NCBI GenBank assembly: GCA_963675625.1
Contig: OY776497.1
Span: 1,364,001 to 1,428,000 of the forward strand
Length of the DNA stretch: 64,000 bases
DNA from: F22 sp963675625
GTDB lineage: Bacteria; Bacteroidota; Bacteroidia; Bacteroidales; Bacteroidaceae
Direction of reading: 5' to 3'
Shown here: in pieces, positions 35,676 through 45,200 of the stretch
How positions within the stretch are numbered: position 1 is the stretch's first letter
Layout of the letters: each line of letters starts with the position of its first letter
The notes under the pieces: generated by a model
The model's database searches: none
Told to the model about the DNA's origin: nothing
Seen by the model: the letters and a program-made list of their open reading frames with translations, nothing else
Made by a program: the position numbers and the translations under genes

Positions 35676-36932
35676 GTGAAAAATAATCTGCCTCTATTCA
35701 TTGCACTTCGCTATCTCTTTTCGAAGAAGCGACACCACGCTATCAACTTGATATCGGGTATCGCTGTCATTGGAGTGGCATTTACGACTATGGCACTTAT
35801 TTGTACTTTGTCTGTCTTCAATGGCTTTCAAGATATGGTGGCTGGATTATTTACTAATTTTGATCCAGAACTAAAAATTACAAAAGTCACTGGAAAAGTG
35901 CTACATACTTCAGATAGCCTTTTTGTCGATATCGCAAAAATGCCTGAAATAGCTATATGTACACCCACCATTGAAGAACAAGGGATGGTGCAATATAGCA
36001 CACGTCAAGCAATGGTTATTTTTAAGGGGGTTGAGCAAGAGAAATTCAAGAAGCTCACTTCCATTGAGCAGATTTTAATTGGAAAAAATCAGACATCAAA
36101 AACTAAAGATTCTTTCTTTACTTTACAAGACGAAGTTGTCGATTACGCCATTATTGGTGCAGAACTGACAACCACTTTAGGATGTGGGATACAATTTGTT
36201 GATCCACTCACCATGTATCTCCCTAAACGAACAGGGCATATTAATTTATCTAACCCCAAGCGATCGTTTACTACAGCAAAATTATATTCTCCAGGAGTCG
36301 TTTTTTTGGTTAATCAGCAAAAGTATGATGCACATTACGTTTTAGTTCCTATTCAAAGGATGCGCAACATGCTAAATTATACAGATGAAGCATCAGCACT
36401 TGAGATTAAGCTAAAGCCTGATACAGACTTGTCGGACATTCAATCAAAAATAAAAAATATATTAGGAAATGACTACCGAGTACAAAATCGCTATGAACAA
36501 CAAGCTGACTTGTTTAAAGTTATGGAAGTCGAAAAACTCATTTCTTTTATATTTTTAAGCTTTATCTTCTTAATAGCCAGTCTCAATATTATAGGCTCAC
36601 TATCCATGTTGATTATTGACAAACAAGAGGACACACAGACATTGCGTTTCTTAGGTTGTAATGAAGATATTATAAGCCGCATTTTTCTTCATGTAGGCCG
36701 ATTAATTTGCACTATTGGAGCTGGTATTGGCTTGATTATAGGGCTTGCAGTATGTTGGCTTCAACAACACTATGGTTTGATTTCACTAGGCAATAATCCA
36801 CACTTTATTACCCAAAGTTACCCAGTGAGTATCCACTGGCAAGATATTGTCGCTATTTTATGCATCGTTATTATAGGCAGCTGGATAGCTGTATGGTGGC
36901 CCGTAAAAAAGATGGTCAAACAAAACAAATAG
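35676..36932 (+). CDS. LolC/LolE-type lipoprotein-releasing ABC permease
   Basis: FtsX-family inner-membrane protein of 418 residues, starting at a GTG. It has an N-terminal membrane helix (INLISGIAVIGVAFTTMALI), a large periplasmic MacB-like domain (about 50-265) and three C-terminal helices (LISFIFLSFIFLIASLNIIG, LICTIGAGIGLIIGLAVCWL, DIVAILCIVIIGSWIAVWW). The match to LolC/E is good, and the rbfA-lolE order is typical of Bacteroidales. The ATPase partner LolD is not in the window. The likely job is moving lipoproteins to the outer membrane. Confidence 0.9.
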   Translation: MKNNLPLFIALRYLFSKKRHHAINLISGIAVIGVAFTTMALICTLSVFNGFQDMVAGLFTNFDPELKITKVTGKVLHTSDSLFVDIAKMPEIAICTPTIEEQGMVQYSTRQAMVIFKGVEQEKFKKLTSIEQILIGKNQTSKTKDSFFTLQDEVVDYAIIGAELTTTLGCGIQFVDPLTMYLPKRTGHINLSNPKRSFTTAKLYSPGVVFLVNQQKYDAHYVLVPIQRMRNMLNYTDEASALEIKLKPDTDLSDIQSKIKNILGNDYRVQNRYEQQADLFKVMEVEKLISFIFLSFIFLIASLNIIGSLSMLIIDKQEDTQTLRFLGCNEDIISRIFLHVGRLICTIGAGIGLIIGLAVCWLQQHYGLISLGNNPHFITQSYPVSIHWQDIVAILCIVIIGSWIAVWWPVKKMVKQNK

Positions 36933-36936
36933 GCCT

Positions 36937-37350
36937 ATGTACACCCAAAAAGTATTTACTATAAGGGCATACAATAGAGGATGCCATTTAATTACTGATC
37001 AGATTCTCCGTGAACTACCCGAATTACCTCAAACTGGTATATTACACTTGTTTATCCAACATACAAGTGCAGCGCTAAGTATAAATGAAAACGCGGATCC
37101 AGATGTACAAATAGATTTGGCTACCATAATGGATAGATTGGTCAAAGAACGAGAAAACTATTATATACACACTTATGAAGGGGATGACGATATGCCTGCA
37201 CATGCTAAAACCTCTCTTATAGGTTCAAGTATATCTATACCTATTACGAATGGCTTGCTCAATCTTGGTACTTGGCAAGGGATCTATCTATGTGAATTTC
37301 GAAATCATGCCACGGGGCGTACATTAGTTGCTACAATCATGGGAGAATAA
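36937..37350 (+). CDS. yjbQ: YjbQ family protein (UPF0047)
   Basis: The 137-residue protein belongs to the family annotated as secondary thiamine-phosphate synthase. Conserved stretches are LFIQHTSAALSINENADP, DMPAHAKTSLIGSSISIPI and LNLGTWQGIYLCEFR, including the active-site His and the GTWQ turn. It starts 4 bp after the permease gene and ends 2 bp before the convergent cbiL stop. The physiological role is not settled for the family. Confidence 0.93.
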   Translation: MYTQKVFTIRAYNRGCHLITDQILRELPELPQTGILHLFIQHTSAALSINENADPDVQIDLATIMDRLVKERENYYIHTYEGDDDMPAHAKTSLIGSSISIPITNGLLNLGTWQGIYLCEFRNHATGRTLVATIMGE

Positions 37351-37352
37351 AG

Positions 37353-38099
37353 TCAATCATCTACTAAAACGATCATCAAAGAAAAATAAGGGAATTGTCG
37401 TTTGATGATTTCTACTTTATCTGTTGTATGAAAAGCACGCTCCGTACCAACGTGCTCAAAATAATGCACATGTAACTCGGGATATTTTTCTAAACACTTC
37501 TTTACTTCTTGGGCTGATTGAGACAATTTCATAATCACCTGGCTTGTACCAGCTTTACAATTATCAAGAATCATCTCACCAGACACTAATCCAGGGTGTA
37601 TTAATAACCTTTCTTCTAGCTTTACTAAATGTAGCTGCGCCAAACTACTAGCTGCCAAGAACGAAGTAATACCTGGAACAGAAATCGTTGGGATTCCATT
37701 CTCTTTACATCTATCCAAGATATAATGGATAGACGCAAATATGCTACAATCCCCTTCTACTGCAATAACAATATTAGGGTATTTTCCTTCCATCTTGCCA
37801 GATGTCCACAATGTACTTATCTCTTTGTACACAGTATCATATACATTTAAAGCTTTCTTCCTATCCTTAGACATTGGTAAGTGGAAAGGGCGAAAAGTAG
37901 CAGCATTCAAATTCCAACTCTTAAGAAGATTTTCGGCTCTTGAAGCTATGGTATCATTGATGATAGTAGAAGGATAAAAAATATAGTCCGCTTGCTGAAA
38001 TATTTTCAGTGCTTTCAGAGTAATCAATTCTGGGTCTCCAGGGCCTAAGGAAACAAAAGCAACTGCCGGCTCACTTGATTTATTATTTGTCATATTCAT
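37353..38099 (-). CDS. cbiL: Cobalt-precorrin-2 / precorrin-2 C20-methyltransferase
   Basis: SAM-dependent methyltransferase of the tetrapyrrole family, which methylates C20 of (cobalt-)precorrin-2, 248 residues from the ATG at 38099. A 48-codon upstream extension would overlap the btuF promoter and is not family-like. Motifs are VSLGPGDPELITLKAL (SAM/substrate loop), IAVEGDCSIFAS, VPGITSFLAASS and QVIMKLSQSAQEV. It is the only early ring methylase here not fused to a partner. It is convergent with yjbQ and divergent from btuF. Confidence 0.92.
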   Translation of the reverse strand: MNMTNNKSSEPAVAFVSLGPGDPELITLKALKIFQQADYIFYPSTIINDTIASRAENLLKSWNLNAATFRPFHLPMSKDRKKALNVYDTVYKEISTLWTSGKMEGKYPNIVIAVEGDCSIFASIHYILDRCKENGIPTISVPGITSFLAASSLAQLHLVKLEERLLIHPGLVSGEMILDNCKAGTSQVIMKLSQSAQEVKKCLEKYPELHVHYFEHVGTERAFHTTDKVEIIKRQFPYFSLMIVLVDD

Positions 38100-38172
38100 G
38101 TGTGCAAAAATGGGTAAACTGCACGAGATAGCCAAGAGAAAATCCGTATATTTGCAAGCAAAAACAAACAAT

Positions 38173-39369
38173 ATGCTTGTACAACGAAACTCAATACGGA
38201 CCAGTTTGCTAGTCGTTATTCTGTTAGCTTGTTTACCAATCATTCAAGGATGTCAATCAAAGTCTAAAAACAGGTCTAAAAACACTATTCAAACGGCACT
38301 GACCACTTCGAGTAGGCTAGATAGTCTATATACCCCAATGCCACTTTCTTATGCAAAGGGGTATAGTGTACGACAATATAAAAACATCCATTTGGTTAAC
38401 ATTAGTGACCCACAACGTAAAAAGGCTACAATTTTTCGCTTAGCTATTGTACCACGTTCTCTAAAAGACACCAAGTCTCTTATCCCTCAAGGATACACAG
38501 TGATACACACTCCTGTACGTCGATTGATAACAATGACTTCTTTACAATTATCGACGCTTATCAAATTGAAAGCAACAGAAAGAGTAGTCGGAGTAACTTC
38601 TACACGTCACTTATTTAATCAAAAAATTAAAGCTCAACTAACTTCAGGAACGACTCAACACATCGGAATCGAAGGACAGTTTGACAAAGAGCGCATCATG
38701 TTACTACAACCAGACATTATCTTAATTTCGCCTTTCAAAAGAGGAGGATATGATAGTATGAAAGATATTGGTGTACCTTTAGTTCCTTATCTAGGATACA
38801 AAGAGATGAGCCCATTAGCTCAGGCCGAATGGCTCAAATTTGTTGGTTTACTTATCAATAAAGAGACACAAGCAGATTCCATTTTTAAAGGGATGGAACA
38901 AGAATATCTCTCCCTTTTACATCTAACCAAACATGTTAAAAATCGCCCAGAAGTATTTTCTGGCGAAATGCGTGGTGGACACTGGTATGCGGTTGGAGGT
39001 AAAAGTTTTCTAGCCCAACTATTCGAAGATGCAGGAGCAGAATATTTTATGCACGATAACCCAAAATCTGGCGGTATAGTGCTTGACTTTGAAACTATAT
39101 ATAGCCAAGCTGCTCATGTACCTTATTGGCGCATAGTCAACAGTTATCAAGGGAATTACGACTACGATGCCCTTTTGGCGAGTAATGCGAGATATGCTGA
39201 TTTCGACGCTTACAAGAACCATGGAGTTATCTACTGTAATATGAACAAAAAACCATATTACGAACAAATGCCTATGGAACCTTGCGTCTTGCTAAAAGAT
39301 ATGATTAAAGTATTTCACCCAGAACTCCTACCAAACTACACCCCAGTATATTATTCTCTTTTAAAATAA
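38173..39369 (+). CDS. btuF: Corrinoid (BtuF-like) ABC substrate-binding lipoprotein
   Basis: 399 residues or slightly fewer from the ATG at 38173. A -7-like TATATTTG at 38147-38154 lies inside the longer frame and supports this start. The lipobox is IQGC. The helical-backbone binding-protein fold carries QLSTLIKLKATERVVGVTST, LLQPDIILISPFKRGGYD, SPLAQAEWLKFVGLL and GGHWYAVGGKSFLAQLFEDAGAE. The class includes siderophore, haem and B12 binders. The choice of corrinoid rests on its place in the cobalamin locus and on btuC and btuD following directly. Confidence 0.85.
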   Translation: MLVQRNSIRTSLLVVILLACLPIIQGCQSKSKNRSKNTIQTALTTSSRLDSLYTPMPLSYAKGYSVRQYKNIHLVNISDPQRKKATIFRLAIVPRSLKDTKSLIPQGYTVIHTPVRRLITMTSLQLSTLIKLKATERVVGVTSTRHLFNQKIKAQLTSGTTQHIGIEGQFDKERIMLLQPDIILISPFKRGGYDSMKDIGVPLVPYLGYKEMSPLAQAEWLKFVGLLINKETQADSIFKGMEQEYLSLLHLTKHVKNRPEVFSGEMRGGHWYAVGGKSFLAQLFEDAGAEYFMHDNPKSGGIVLDFETIYSQAAHVPYWRIVNSYQGNYDYDALLASNARYADFDAYKNHGVIYCNMNKKPYYEQMPMEPCVLLKDMIKVFHPELLPNYTPVYYSLLK

Positions 39370-39378
39370 AACAACCCT

Positions 39379-40440
39379 ATGATAAGCTCTCCTACAAAAT
39401 CAATAGCATTAAGAAGCATACACCCTTTATGGTTGTTTGGTGGTATTTTTGTATGTATCCTACTATTGATGCTATTGAATATATTACTAGGATCTGTATA
39501 TATATCTCCTCAACAAATTTGGGATATTATTATTCATGGAGATACCAGTCAAGAAATAGCTTACAATATCATTATAAAGAGTCGACTTCCACAAGCCATA
39601 ACAGCATTAGTAGCAGGAGCAGGTTTGGCTGTAAGTGGACTAATGATGCAAACTGTTTTTCACAACCCACTTGCTGGTCCTTCCGTATTGGGTATCAGTT
39701 CTGGAGCTAGTTTAGGTGTAGCCTTTGTAGTGTTATTGTCAGGGAGTATTGGTGGAAATGCGCTTAGTACAATGGGATTAATGGGGGAAGTTGCATTATC
39801 CATATCAGCAGTCATTGGTGCATTAAGCATTATGGCACTTATCTTATTCGTATCTCAAACCGTGCGTGGACATGTTACTTTACTCATTATAGGTGTCATG
39901 ATTGGGTATGTAGCCAATGCCATTATCGGTGTACTCAAGTTTTTCAGTGTAGAAGAAGATATTCGTGCTTATGTCATATGGGGATTAGGCAGTTTTGCAC
40001 GCGTTTCAGGTGATCAAGTACAAGTATTTATCTATTTGATGCTCATCCTATTACCAATATCCATGCTCCTCACAAAGACGCTAAATTTAATGCTTCTTGG
40101 AGAAGGTTATGCCCGAAATTTAGGACTGAATATTCGAAGAGCTAGACATTTAGTTATTGCCACATCAGGCGTACTCGTTGCCATAGTCACGGCATACTGT
40201 GGTCCCATTATATTTCTAGGATTAGCTGTTCCCCACTTGTGTCGAAGTTTATTTCACACCAGTGATCATCGCTTACTCATGCCAGGCGTCATGCTTATGG
40301 GAGCTACACTAGCTTTATTGTGCAATTTAATAGCTCGTATGCCTGGACTAGAAGGAGCATTGCCAGTTAATTCTGTCACAGCACTTATAGGCGCTCCTGT
40401 TGTTGCCTCCGTGTTGTTCCATAAACGAAGTACCATTTAA
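39379..40440 (+). CDS. btuC: BtuC-like ABC transporter permease (FecCD family)
   Basis: The 353-residue inner-membrane permease has about ten membrane segments (LFGGIFVCILLLMLLNILLG, GALSIMALILFVSQTVRG, VFIYLMLILLPISMLLT). FecCD/BtuC family sequences are SRLPQAITALVAGAGLAVSG, FHNPLAGPSVLGISSGASLG and FLGLAVPHLCRSLFHTSDHR. It lies between btuF (10-bp gap) and btuD (10-bp gap). Confidence 0.92.
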   Translation: MISSPTKSIALRSIHPLWLFGGIFVCILLLMLLNILLGSVYISPQQIWDIIIHGDTSQEIAYNIIIKSRLPQAITALVAGAGLAVSGLMMQTVFHNPLAGPSVLGISSGASLGVAFVVLLSGSIGGNALSTMGLMGEVALSISAVIGALSIMALILFVSQTVRGHVTLLIIGVMIGYVANAIIGVLKFFSVEEDIRAYVIWGLGSFARVSGDQVQVFIYLMLILLPISMLLTKTLNLMLLGEGYARNLGLNIRRARHLVIATSGVLVAIVTAYCGPIIFLGLAVPHLCRSLFHTSDHRLLMPGVMLMGATLALLCNLIARMPGLEGALPVNSVTALIGAPVVASVLFHKRSTI

Positions 40441-40450
40441 AAAGAGTTTC

Positions 40451-41461
40451 ATGAATCCAACAATAGAAATCGAACAATTAAGTACTGGCTATCGAGGTAA
40501 AAAACGTACCAAAGTAGTTGCTACCAACATAGATGCTCAGATTTGTTCTGGTGAACTCACTTGCTTATTGGGAAGTAATGGAGTGGGGAAAAGTACCTTA
40601 TTAAAGACCATCTGTAATTTTTTACCTCCATTACATGGACAAATTCATATCATGGGCCGTCTTCTTGGGGGATATACTGATGCTGCTTTAGCCAAAGTTA
40701 TTAGTGTTGTGCTTACTGATAAATTAATGATTCGTAACATGCGAGTAGACGAACTCGTATCATTGGGAAGAAGCCCATATACTGGTTTTTGGGGAGTTAT
40801 CAGTAATACAGATAGAGCCATTGTGCAGCACGCTTTACAATTAGTGGGCATTCCTCATTTAGCCCACCGTATGATCCACACTCTGAGTGATGGTGAAAGA
40901 CAAAAAGCATTGATAGCTAAAGCCCTAGCACAAGAAACTCCTATTATTTTATTGGATGAACCAACCGCCTTTTTGGATTACCCAAGCAAAGTCGACATGA
41001 TGCAACTCTTACATCGTTTAAGTCGAGAAGAAAACAAAACGATCTTCATGTCTACACATGATTTAGAGCTGGCTTTACAAATAGCCGACAAAATTTGGCT
41101 ATTAGATAAAGAAAAAGCTGTTCAAGTTGGTACACCAGAAGATCTTGCATTGCAAAAAATATTGCACCGATTTGTATCTCACCAAGGCATTCAATTTGAT
41201 TCGCCCAGTGGATTGTTTCGTGTGGCATATTCTTATCATCACACCATTGCAGTTGAAGGATCAGGTGATGCTTATCACTTGTTGTGCAAAGGATTGAATC
41301 GTCACGGTATTGCGACTGATAGCCAAAAAGATATGCCTACCATTCCAATTACAGTATATTGCCAAGAAGGTCGTAGACCAGCTTTTCATGTAAAGACATC
41401 AAAAGAAACTATAGTACACAGTATTGAAGAAGTTCTTCAGCTTGTAGAAAAGCATCTATAA
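40451..41461 (+). CDS. btuD: BtuD-like ABC transporter ATPase with C-terminal extension
   Basis: 336 residues from the ATG at 40451; the longer frame overlaps btuC. The ATPase core at about 1-250 has Walker A LLGSNGVGKSTLLK, signature LSDGERQKALIAKAL, Walker B IILLDEPTAFLDY and H-loop FMSTHDLELAL. About 85 further residues (AYSYHHTIAVEGSGDAYHLL onward) are not part of a usual BtuD of about 250 residues. They end at the convergent fusion gene 7 bp away. The extension may be regulatory; I do not recognise a named domain. Confidence 0.9.
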   Translation: MNPTIEIEQLSTGYRGKKRTKVVATNIDAQICSGELTCLLGSNGVGKSTLLKTICNFLPPLHGQIHIMGRLLGGYTDAALAKVISVVLTDKLMIRNMRVDELVSLGRSPYTGFWGVISNTDRAIVQHALQLVGIPHLAHRMIHTLSDGERQKALIAKALAQETPIILLDEPTAFLDYPSKVDMMQLLHRLSREENKTIFMSTHDLELALQIADKIWLLDKEKAVQVGTPEDLALQKILHRFVSHQGIQFDSPSGLFRVAYSYHHTIAVEGSGDAYHLLCKGLNRHGIATDSQKDMPTIPITVYCQEGRRPAFHVKTSKETIVHSIEEVLQLVEKHL

Positions 41462-41468
41462 TCATCCA

Positions 41469-43307
41469 TTATTTCCTCACAGAAGGAGCAATAATAATAA
41501 TCTCAAGCTCTCCTTCTGGCAATAAAGGATCACAATATTGATGACAATAGGTAGACAAAACTTGATTGTATCGTTTCATCTCTTCATCAGATAATATATC
41601 CCATAATTCACGGGCCATATTAATTTGTCCAATAGACTCAATATGTGAAGAATCACATCCTGCTTCTTCTGCAATTTGCTGCATAAAAGCATGATTTTTG
41701 GTTACTTTATGACTATGAGTATCTAAGTATCCTTCGGCCAATTTAACCGCTTTGCCTATCATTACCCCCAAGGTCACTTGAGCAATTTTATGTGTTGCAC
41801 AAAAGCGAAGTGCTTCACCTATATAATTACCATACTGAATAAAAGCTGTTGGGTGTAATTGCGGATACAAGACATGGAGTTTTTTCTCACTATTCGCGCC
41901 AGAATTAAGCACTACATGATTGGGCTCATTTGCCACCGCAACTTCAACATATCGCTTTATTGAAGCCACATAAGCTTCACTAGAGAACGGACGAATAATA
42001 CCACTTGTTCCCACAATAGAGATCCCACCGACAATGCCCAATTTGGGATTGAAGGTACGACTAGCCACCTCTTCCCCAGTGGGCACTTCTATCAAGACCT
42101 CTACTTGATATTTAGTCCAATCAACAAGCAAATCATGTAGATTATCACGAATCATTTGCTTTGGAACAGCATTAATAGCAGCTTCACCTATAGGTATATC
42201 CAAACCAGGCAAAGTCACACGACCAATACCAATACCTCCATCAATAATAATATCTTCTTTTGAACCAAGTTTTCTTTCTACAAGATTAACGGTCACCAAA
42301 ATTTGAATACCCTGAGTAGTATCTGGGTCATCTCCCGAACGCTTTATAATTTCTACTTGCGCTTTCTGATCATTACAAGACAATAGTTGCGCATTCACAT
42401 AGATGGTTTCTCTATTAGGTAAGGTGATACCAACACTCTGTAATGTGTAGACATGTGAACGTTTACCCAATATTGTTTGTAATGCACAGAGTGCTCCTGT
42501 TGCCGCACACGTACCTGTTGTCACCCCCGTATGTAATGTATAAAATTCAGGGAACAAATTTTCTATTTGTCGACGCAGACCATGCGGCCCATTTACGGCA
42601 AGAAACGATGGGGGCAGTACAGGACGCTTTACAATATACACAGGGAGATTAGACACTTTAGCAGCTTCTAGTTTTGAAACAAGTCCACCCGATTCCCCAC
42701 TTTCTTTTGTCAAAATGGCATCAGGACAGACGTGTTGGATAAGCTGGAGTTCATCCTTGGCCGTCTTGCCCTTATAATAACAAATACGACTCATCGGAAA
42801 CCCTATATTTTGGACTACTTGACGAGAAACATCCCTATTTAAAATACGGAACCATGTCTGCGGATGTGTTTCCCAATATGACCTCAGTTTAGCTATCGTT
42901 TGTACTCCGCTCAAAGCCAATAGACAATGACGATCATCCACTTGCAACTGCCTACAAGCGTCTTCATAATCACTACACCAATGTATAAGATGAGTATATG
43001 ATGTATAATCAGGATATATCCTTTCTACGCGGACAACAGGAATATCCATTCGTTGAGAAACAATATACACGTTTTCATGCAATTGCCGAGCAAATGGATG
43101 GGCAGCATCAACCAATAAACGAATAGCATGTTCTTGGCAAAAGAGAGACATTTGTTCTACTGTCATTCCGCCAGTAATATGCTTTCCATGGTGGAGATCC
43201 ACACTTTGTGTTGTGTCACGTGTGCTGTAGAAGAAAGGATGATTTCCTTCTTCTAAGACCTGAACCGTCATACGCCCTTCTGTTGTACCACCAATAACTA
43301 GAATCAT
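41469..43307 (-). CDS. cbiJ-cbiD: Fused precorrin-6A reductase and cobalt-precorrin-5B C1-methyltransferase
   Basis: The 612-residue fusion has a CbiJ/CobK-like reductase at about 1-240 (MILVIGGTTEGRMTVQVLEE, LVDAAHPFARQLHENV, ILTKESGESGGLVSKLEAA). A CbiD-like methyltransferase follows at about 255-612 (TLHTGVTTGTCAATGALCAL, VPTGEEVASRTFNPKLGIVG, GISIVGTSGIIRPFSSEAYV). CbiD marks the anaerobic route, where it methylates C1 after deacylation by CbiG, and CbiJ reduces the macrocycle next. It overlaps the cbiG-cbiF stop by 4 bp and is last in the riboswitch operon. Confidence 0.92.
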   Translation of the reverse strand: MILVIGGTTEGRMTVQVLEEGNHPFFYSTRDTTQSVDLHHGKHITGGMTVEQMSLFCQEHAIRLLVDAAHPFARQLHENVYIVSQRMDIPVVRVERIYPDYTSYTHLIHWCSDYEDACRQLQVDDRHCLLALSGVQTIAKLRSYWETHPQTWFRILNRDVSRQVVQNIGFPMSRICYYKGKTAKDELQLIQHVCPDAILTKESGESGGLVSKLEAAKVSNLPVYIVKRPVLPPSFLAVNGPHGLRRQIENLFPEFYTLHTGVTTGTCAATGALCALQTILGKRSHVYTLQSVGITLPNRETIYVNAQLLSCNDQKAQVEIIKRSGDDPDTTQGIQILVTVNLVERKLGSKEDIIIDGGIGIGRVTLPGLDIPIGEAAINAVPKQMIRDNLHDLLVDWTKYQVEVLIEVPTGEEVASRTFNPKLGIVGGISIVGTSGIIRPFSSEAYVASIKRYVEVAVANEPNHVVLNSGANSEKKLHVLYPQLHPTAFIQYGNYIGEALRFCATHKIAQVTLGVMIGKAVKLAEGYLDTHSHKVTKNHAFMQQIAEEAGCDSSHIESIGQINMARELWDILSDEEMKRYNQVLSTYCHQYCDPLLPEGELEIIIIAPSVRK

Positions 43308-45154
43308 TTTCGAAAGAGATGTTTAAATTCATCTGCATATAAACGAGATAGCCCTTTACGATTATCAATAGCTTCACCAACAACAATCATAGTTGTCAAG
43401 GTCAAATTATTCTGCTTCACAATTTGAGCCAATGATTGCAGTTCACCTCTAAAAATACGTTGATCAGGCCATGTCAATTTATAACATGCAGCTACTGGAG
43501 TGGTTGGTGGATAGTGTTCCAACAGTTGGCGCTGCACATCATCCACAATTCCAGCACTCAAAAAGATACACATGGTGCTTTGGCTACGTGCCAAAAGATG
43601 CAGCTTCTCATTCTCAGGCATAGCCGTACGCCCTTCTCCACGAGTAAGTATTATGGTTTGGACCTTTTCAGGAATTGTAAATTGCGATTGCAATTCAGCC
43701 GCTGCAGCCTGAAAAGAAGAAATACCAGGTGTGATATGATAATGCATCTCAGCCTCATCCATCAAAGCCATTTGCTCTTGAATTGCACCATAAATACATG
43801 GATCTCCAGTATGTAAACGCACAACAAGCAACCCACGTCTATAGAAATCTTGCATCATGAGAAACTGCTCTTCCAGATTCATTCCAGCAGAACTCCTTAC
43901 AACAGCCACTGGTTTATGGCATTGAGTAAGAGCTCTTGGAACCAAACTGCCAGCATATAATATCAAATCAGCAGTCTCCAAAAAGTGACGCCCACGTACA
44001 GAGACCAAATCAGGATCACCAGGACCTGCACCAACAAATTCAACATGCCCCATACGAATATATAATCTATCCATCGCCAAAGCCCAAGTAAAATGATGCC
44101 CTTCATGGATGTTACCTTTTTGTTTTTCCACGCAAAGTGCCCCAAGGTTACTCGCTTTCAATGCACACGACTCGGCTACACCAGACACACCAGTCACCGC
44201 ACGTACATGTTCGGATGGATTAGGCACTTCAATATCTCGTAAATCCTTGGCATCATAAATCATCAACGAAGCTTGCAATGTACTCTGCACGTTATGCACC
44301 AATAGTTCATCTTTTTTCAAGGCAATTGTATCTACAGTAACAACAGATAATGGACTCCATCCCATCTTTTTCATTTCAGCACAGATATACGTATCAACAC
44401 CTTCTGCTAAACTATCACGCGTACAGCCTAGACCAAGATGAAGCACTTTAGGACGATAATACAAAACAGGTGCGTGCGTACTAGAAACGTATCGTGCAGA
44501 CACAGCAATGATTAAATCTATCTGTTCAGGAATCTCTTCCATAGACGTATACACTGTTACATGCTCAGGACACGATTGCTCTAAATACATAGTTCCCTTA
44601 TCGCGTACATCTAGCCAAAGAGCGATGTGTTGCTTATGTACAAAACGAGTAATACAATCATTCAAGGTAATCCCAACAGTCTCAATTTCCCATGAAAACT
44701 TCTGAGGTAAAGTATCTAGAGCCCACAAAGAATTCAAATCACTTTGCGTTGTGATTATGGGCATAGCTCCCAATACACCCGAGATAGCTTGTGCTTGTTG
44801 GTTAGCACCTCCAACATGTCCTGAAAGTATAGGGACAACATATTGTCCCATCGAATCAACCACTAACACAGCTGGATCTATTTTTTTATCTTTGATACAA
44901 GAAGCAATTAATCGGGTGGCAATACCTATAGCTCCAATAAATATCCATGTAGCATACTCTGTAAAATGACTCTCTACATACTCATTATACGCCGCAATAG
45001 TTTCGCCTGAGACCTCTGAACGTGTACTCACAACTTTAATTGCAGGATATGCTTGTACTAGTTTGTCCACCACAATATCACCAGCTGCAGCAATAGCTAC
45101 CACAACGATACCTTTTCCTTCATGTAGAGGAGATTCAACAACTTTCCTTGTCAT
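43304..45154 (-). CDS. cbiG-cbiF: Fused cobalt-precorrin-5A hydrolase and precorrin-4 C11-methyltransferase
   Basis: The 616-residue fusion has CbiG at about 1-365. Its N-domain has WIFIGAIGIATRLIASC and VVPILSGHVGGAN, its linker domain lies at about 130-225, and its C-domain has LHLGLGCTRDSLAEG and VRAVTGVSGVAESCALKAS. CbiF/CobM follows at about 372-616 (VEFVGAGPGDPDLVSVRG, LILYAGSLVPRAL, RLHTGDPCIYGAIQEQM, YHITPGISSFQAAAA). The methylase adds the C11 methyl, and CbiG then opens the delta-lactone and releases acetaldehyde, so the two domains act in sequence. CbiG shows the pathway is the early-cobalt (anaerobic) one. Confidence 0.93.
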   Translation of the reverse strand: MTRKVVESPLHEGKGIVVVAIAAAGDIVVDKLVQAYPAIKVVSTRSEVSGETIAAYNEYVESHFTEYATWIFIGAIGIATRLIASCIKDKKIDPAVLVVDSMGQYVVPILSGHVGGANQQAQAISGVLGAMPIITTQSDLNSLWALDTLPQKFSWEIETVGITLNDCITRFVHKQHIALWLDVRDKGTMYLEQSCPEHVTVYTSMEEIPEQIDLIIAVSARYVSSTHAPVLYYRPKVLHLGLGCTRDSLAEGVDTYICAEMKKMGWSPLSVVTVDTIALKKDELLVHNVQSTLQASLMIYDAKDLRDIEVPNPSEHVRAVTGVSGVAESCALKASNLGALCVEKQKGNIHEGHHFTWALAMDRLYIRMGHVEFVGAGPGDPDLVSVRGRHFLETADLILYAGSLVPRALTQCHKPVAVVRSSAGMNLEEQFLMMQDFYRRGLLVVRLHTGDPCIYGAIQEQMALMDEAEMHYHITPGISSFQAAAAELQSQFTIPEKVQTIILTRGEGRTAMPENEKLHLLARSQSTMCIFLSAGIVDDVQRQLLEHYPPTTPVAACYKLTWPDQRIFRGELQSLAQIVKQNNLTLTTMIVVGEAIDNRKGLSRLYADEFKHLFRK

Positions 45155-45200
45155 AATGGATTACCTAATTATATATTTTATTTTTGATGTAAGACTATAT

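Noticed and set aside
38098..38172. Longer start of the BtuF-like protein
   Set aside because: The extension precedes a normal lipoprotein signal and contains the TATATTTG promoter box.
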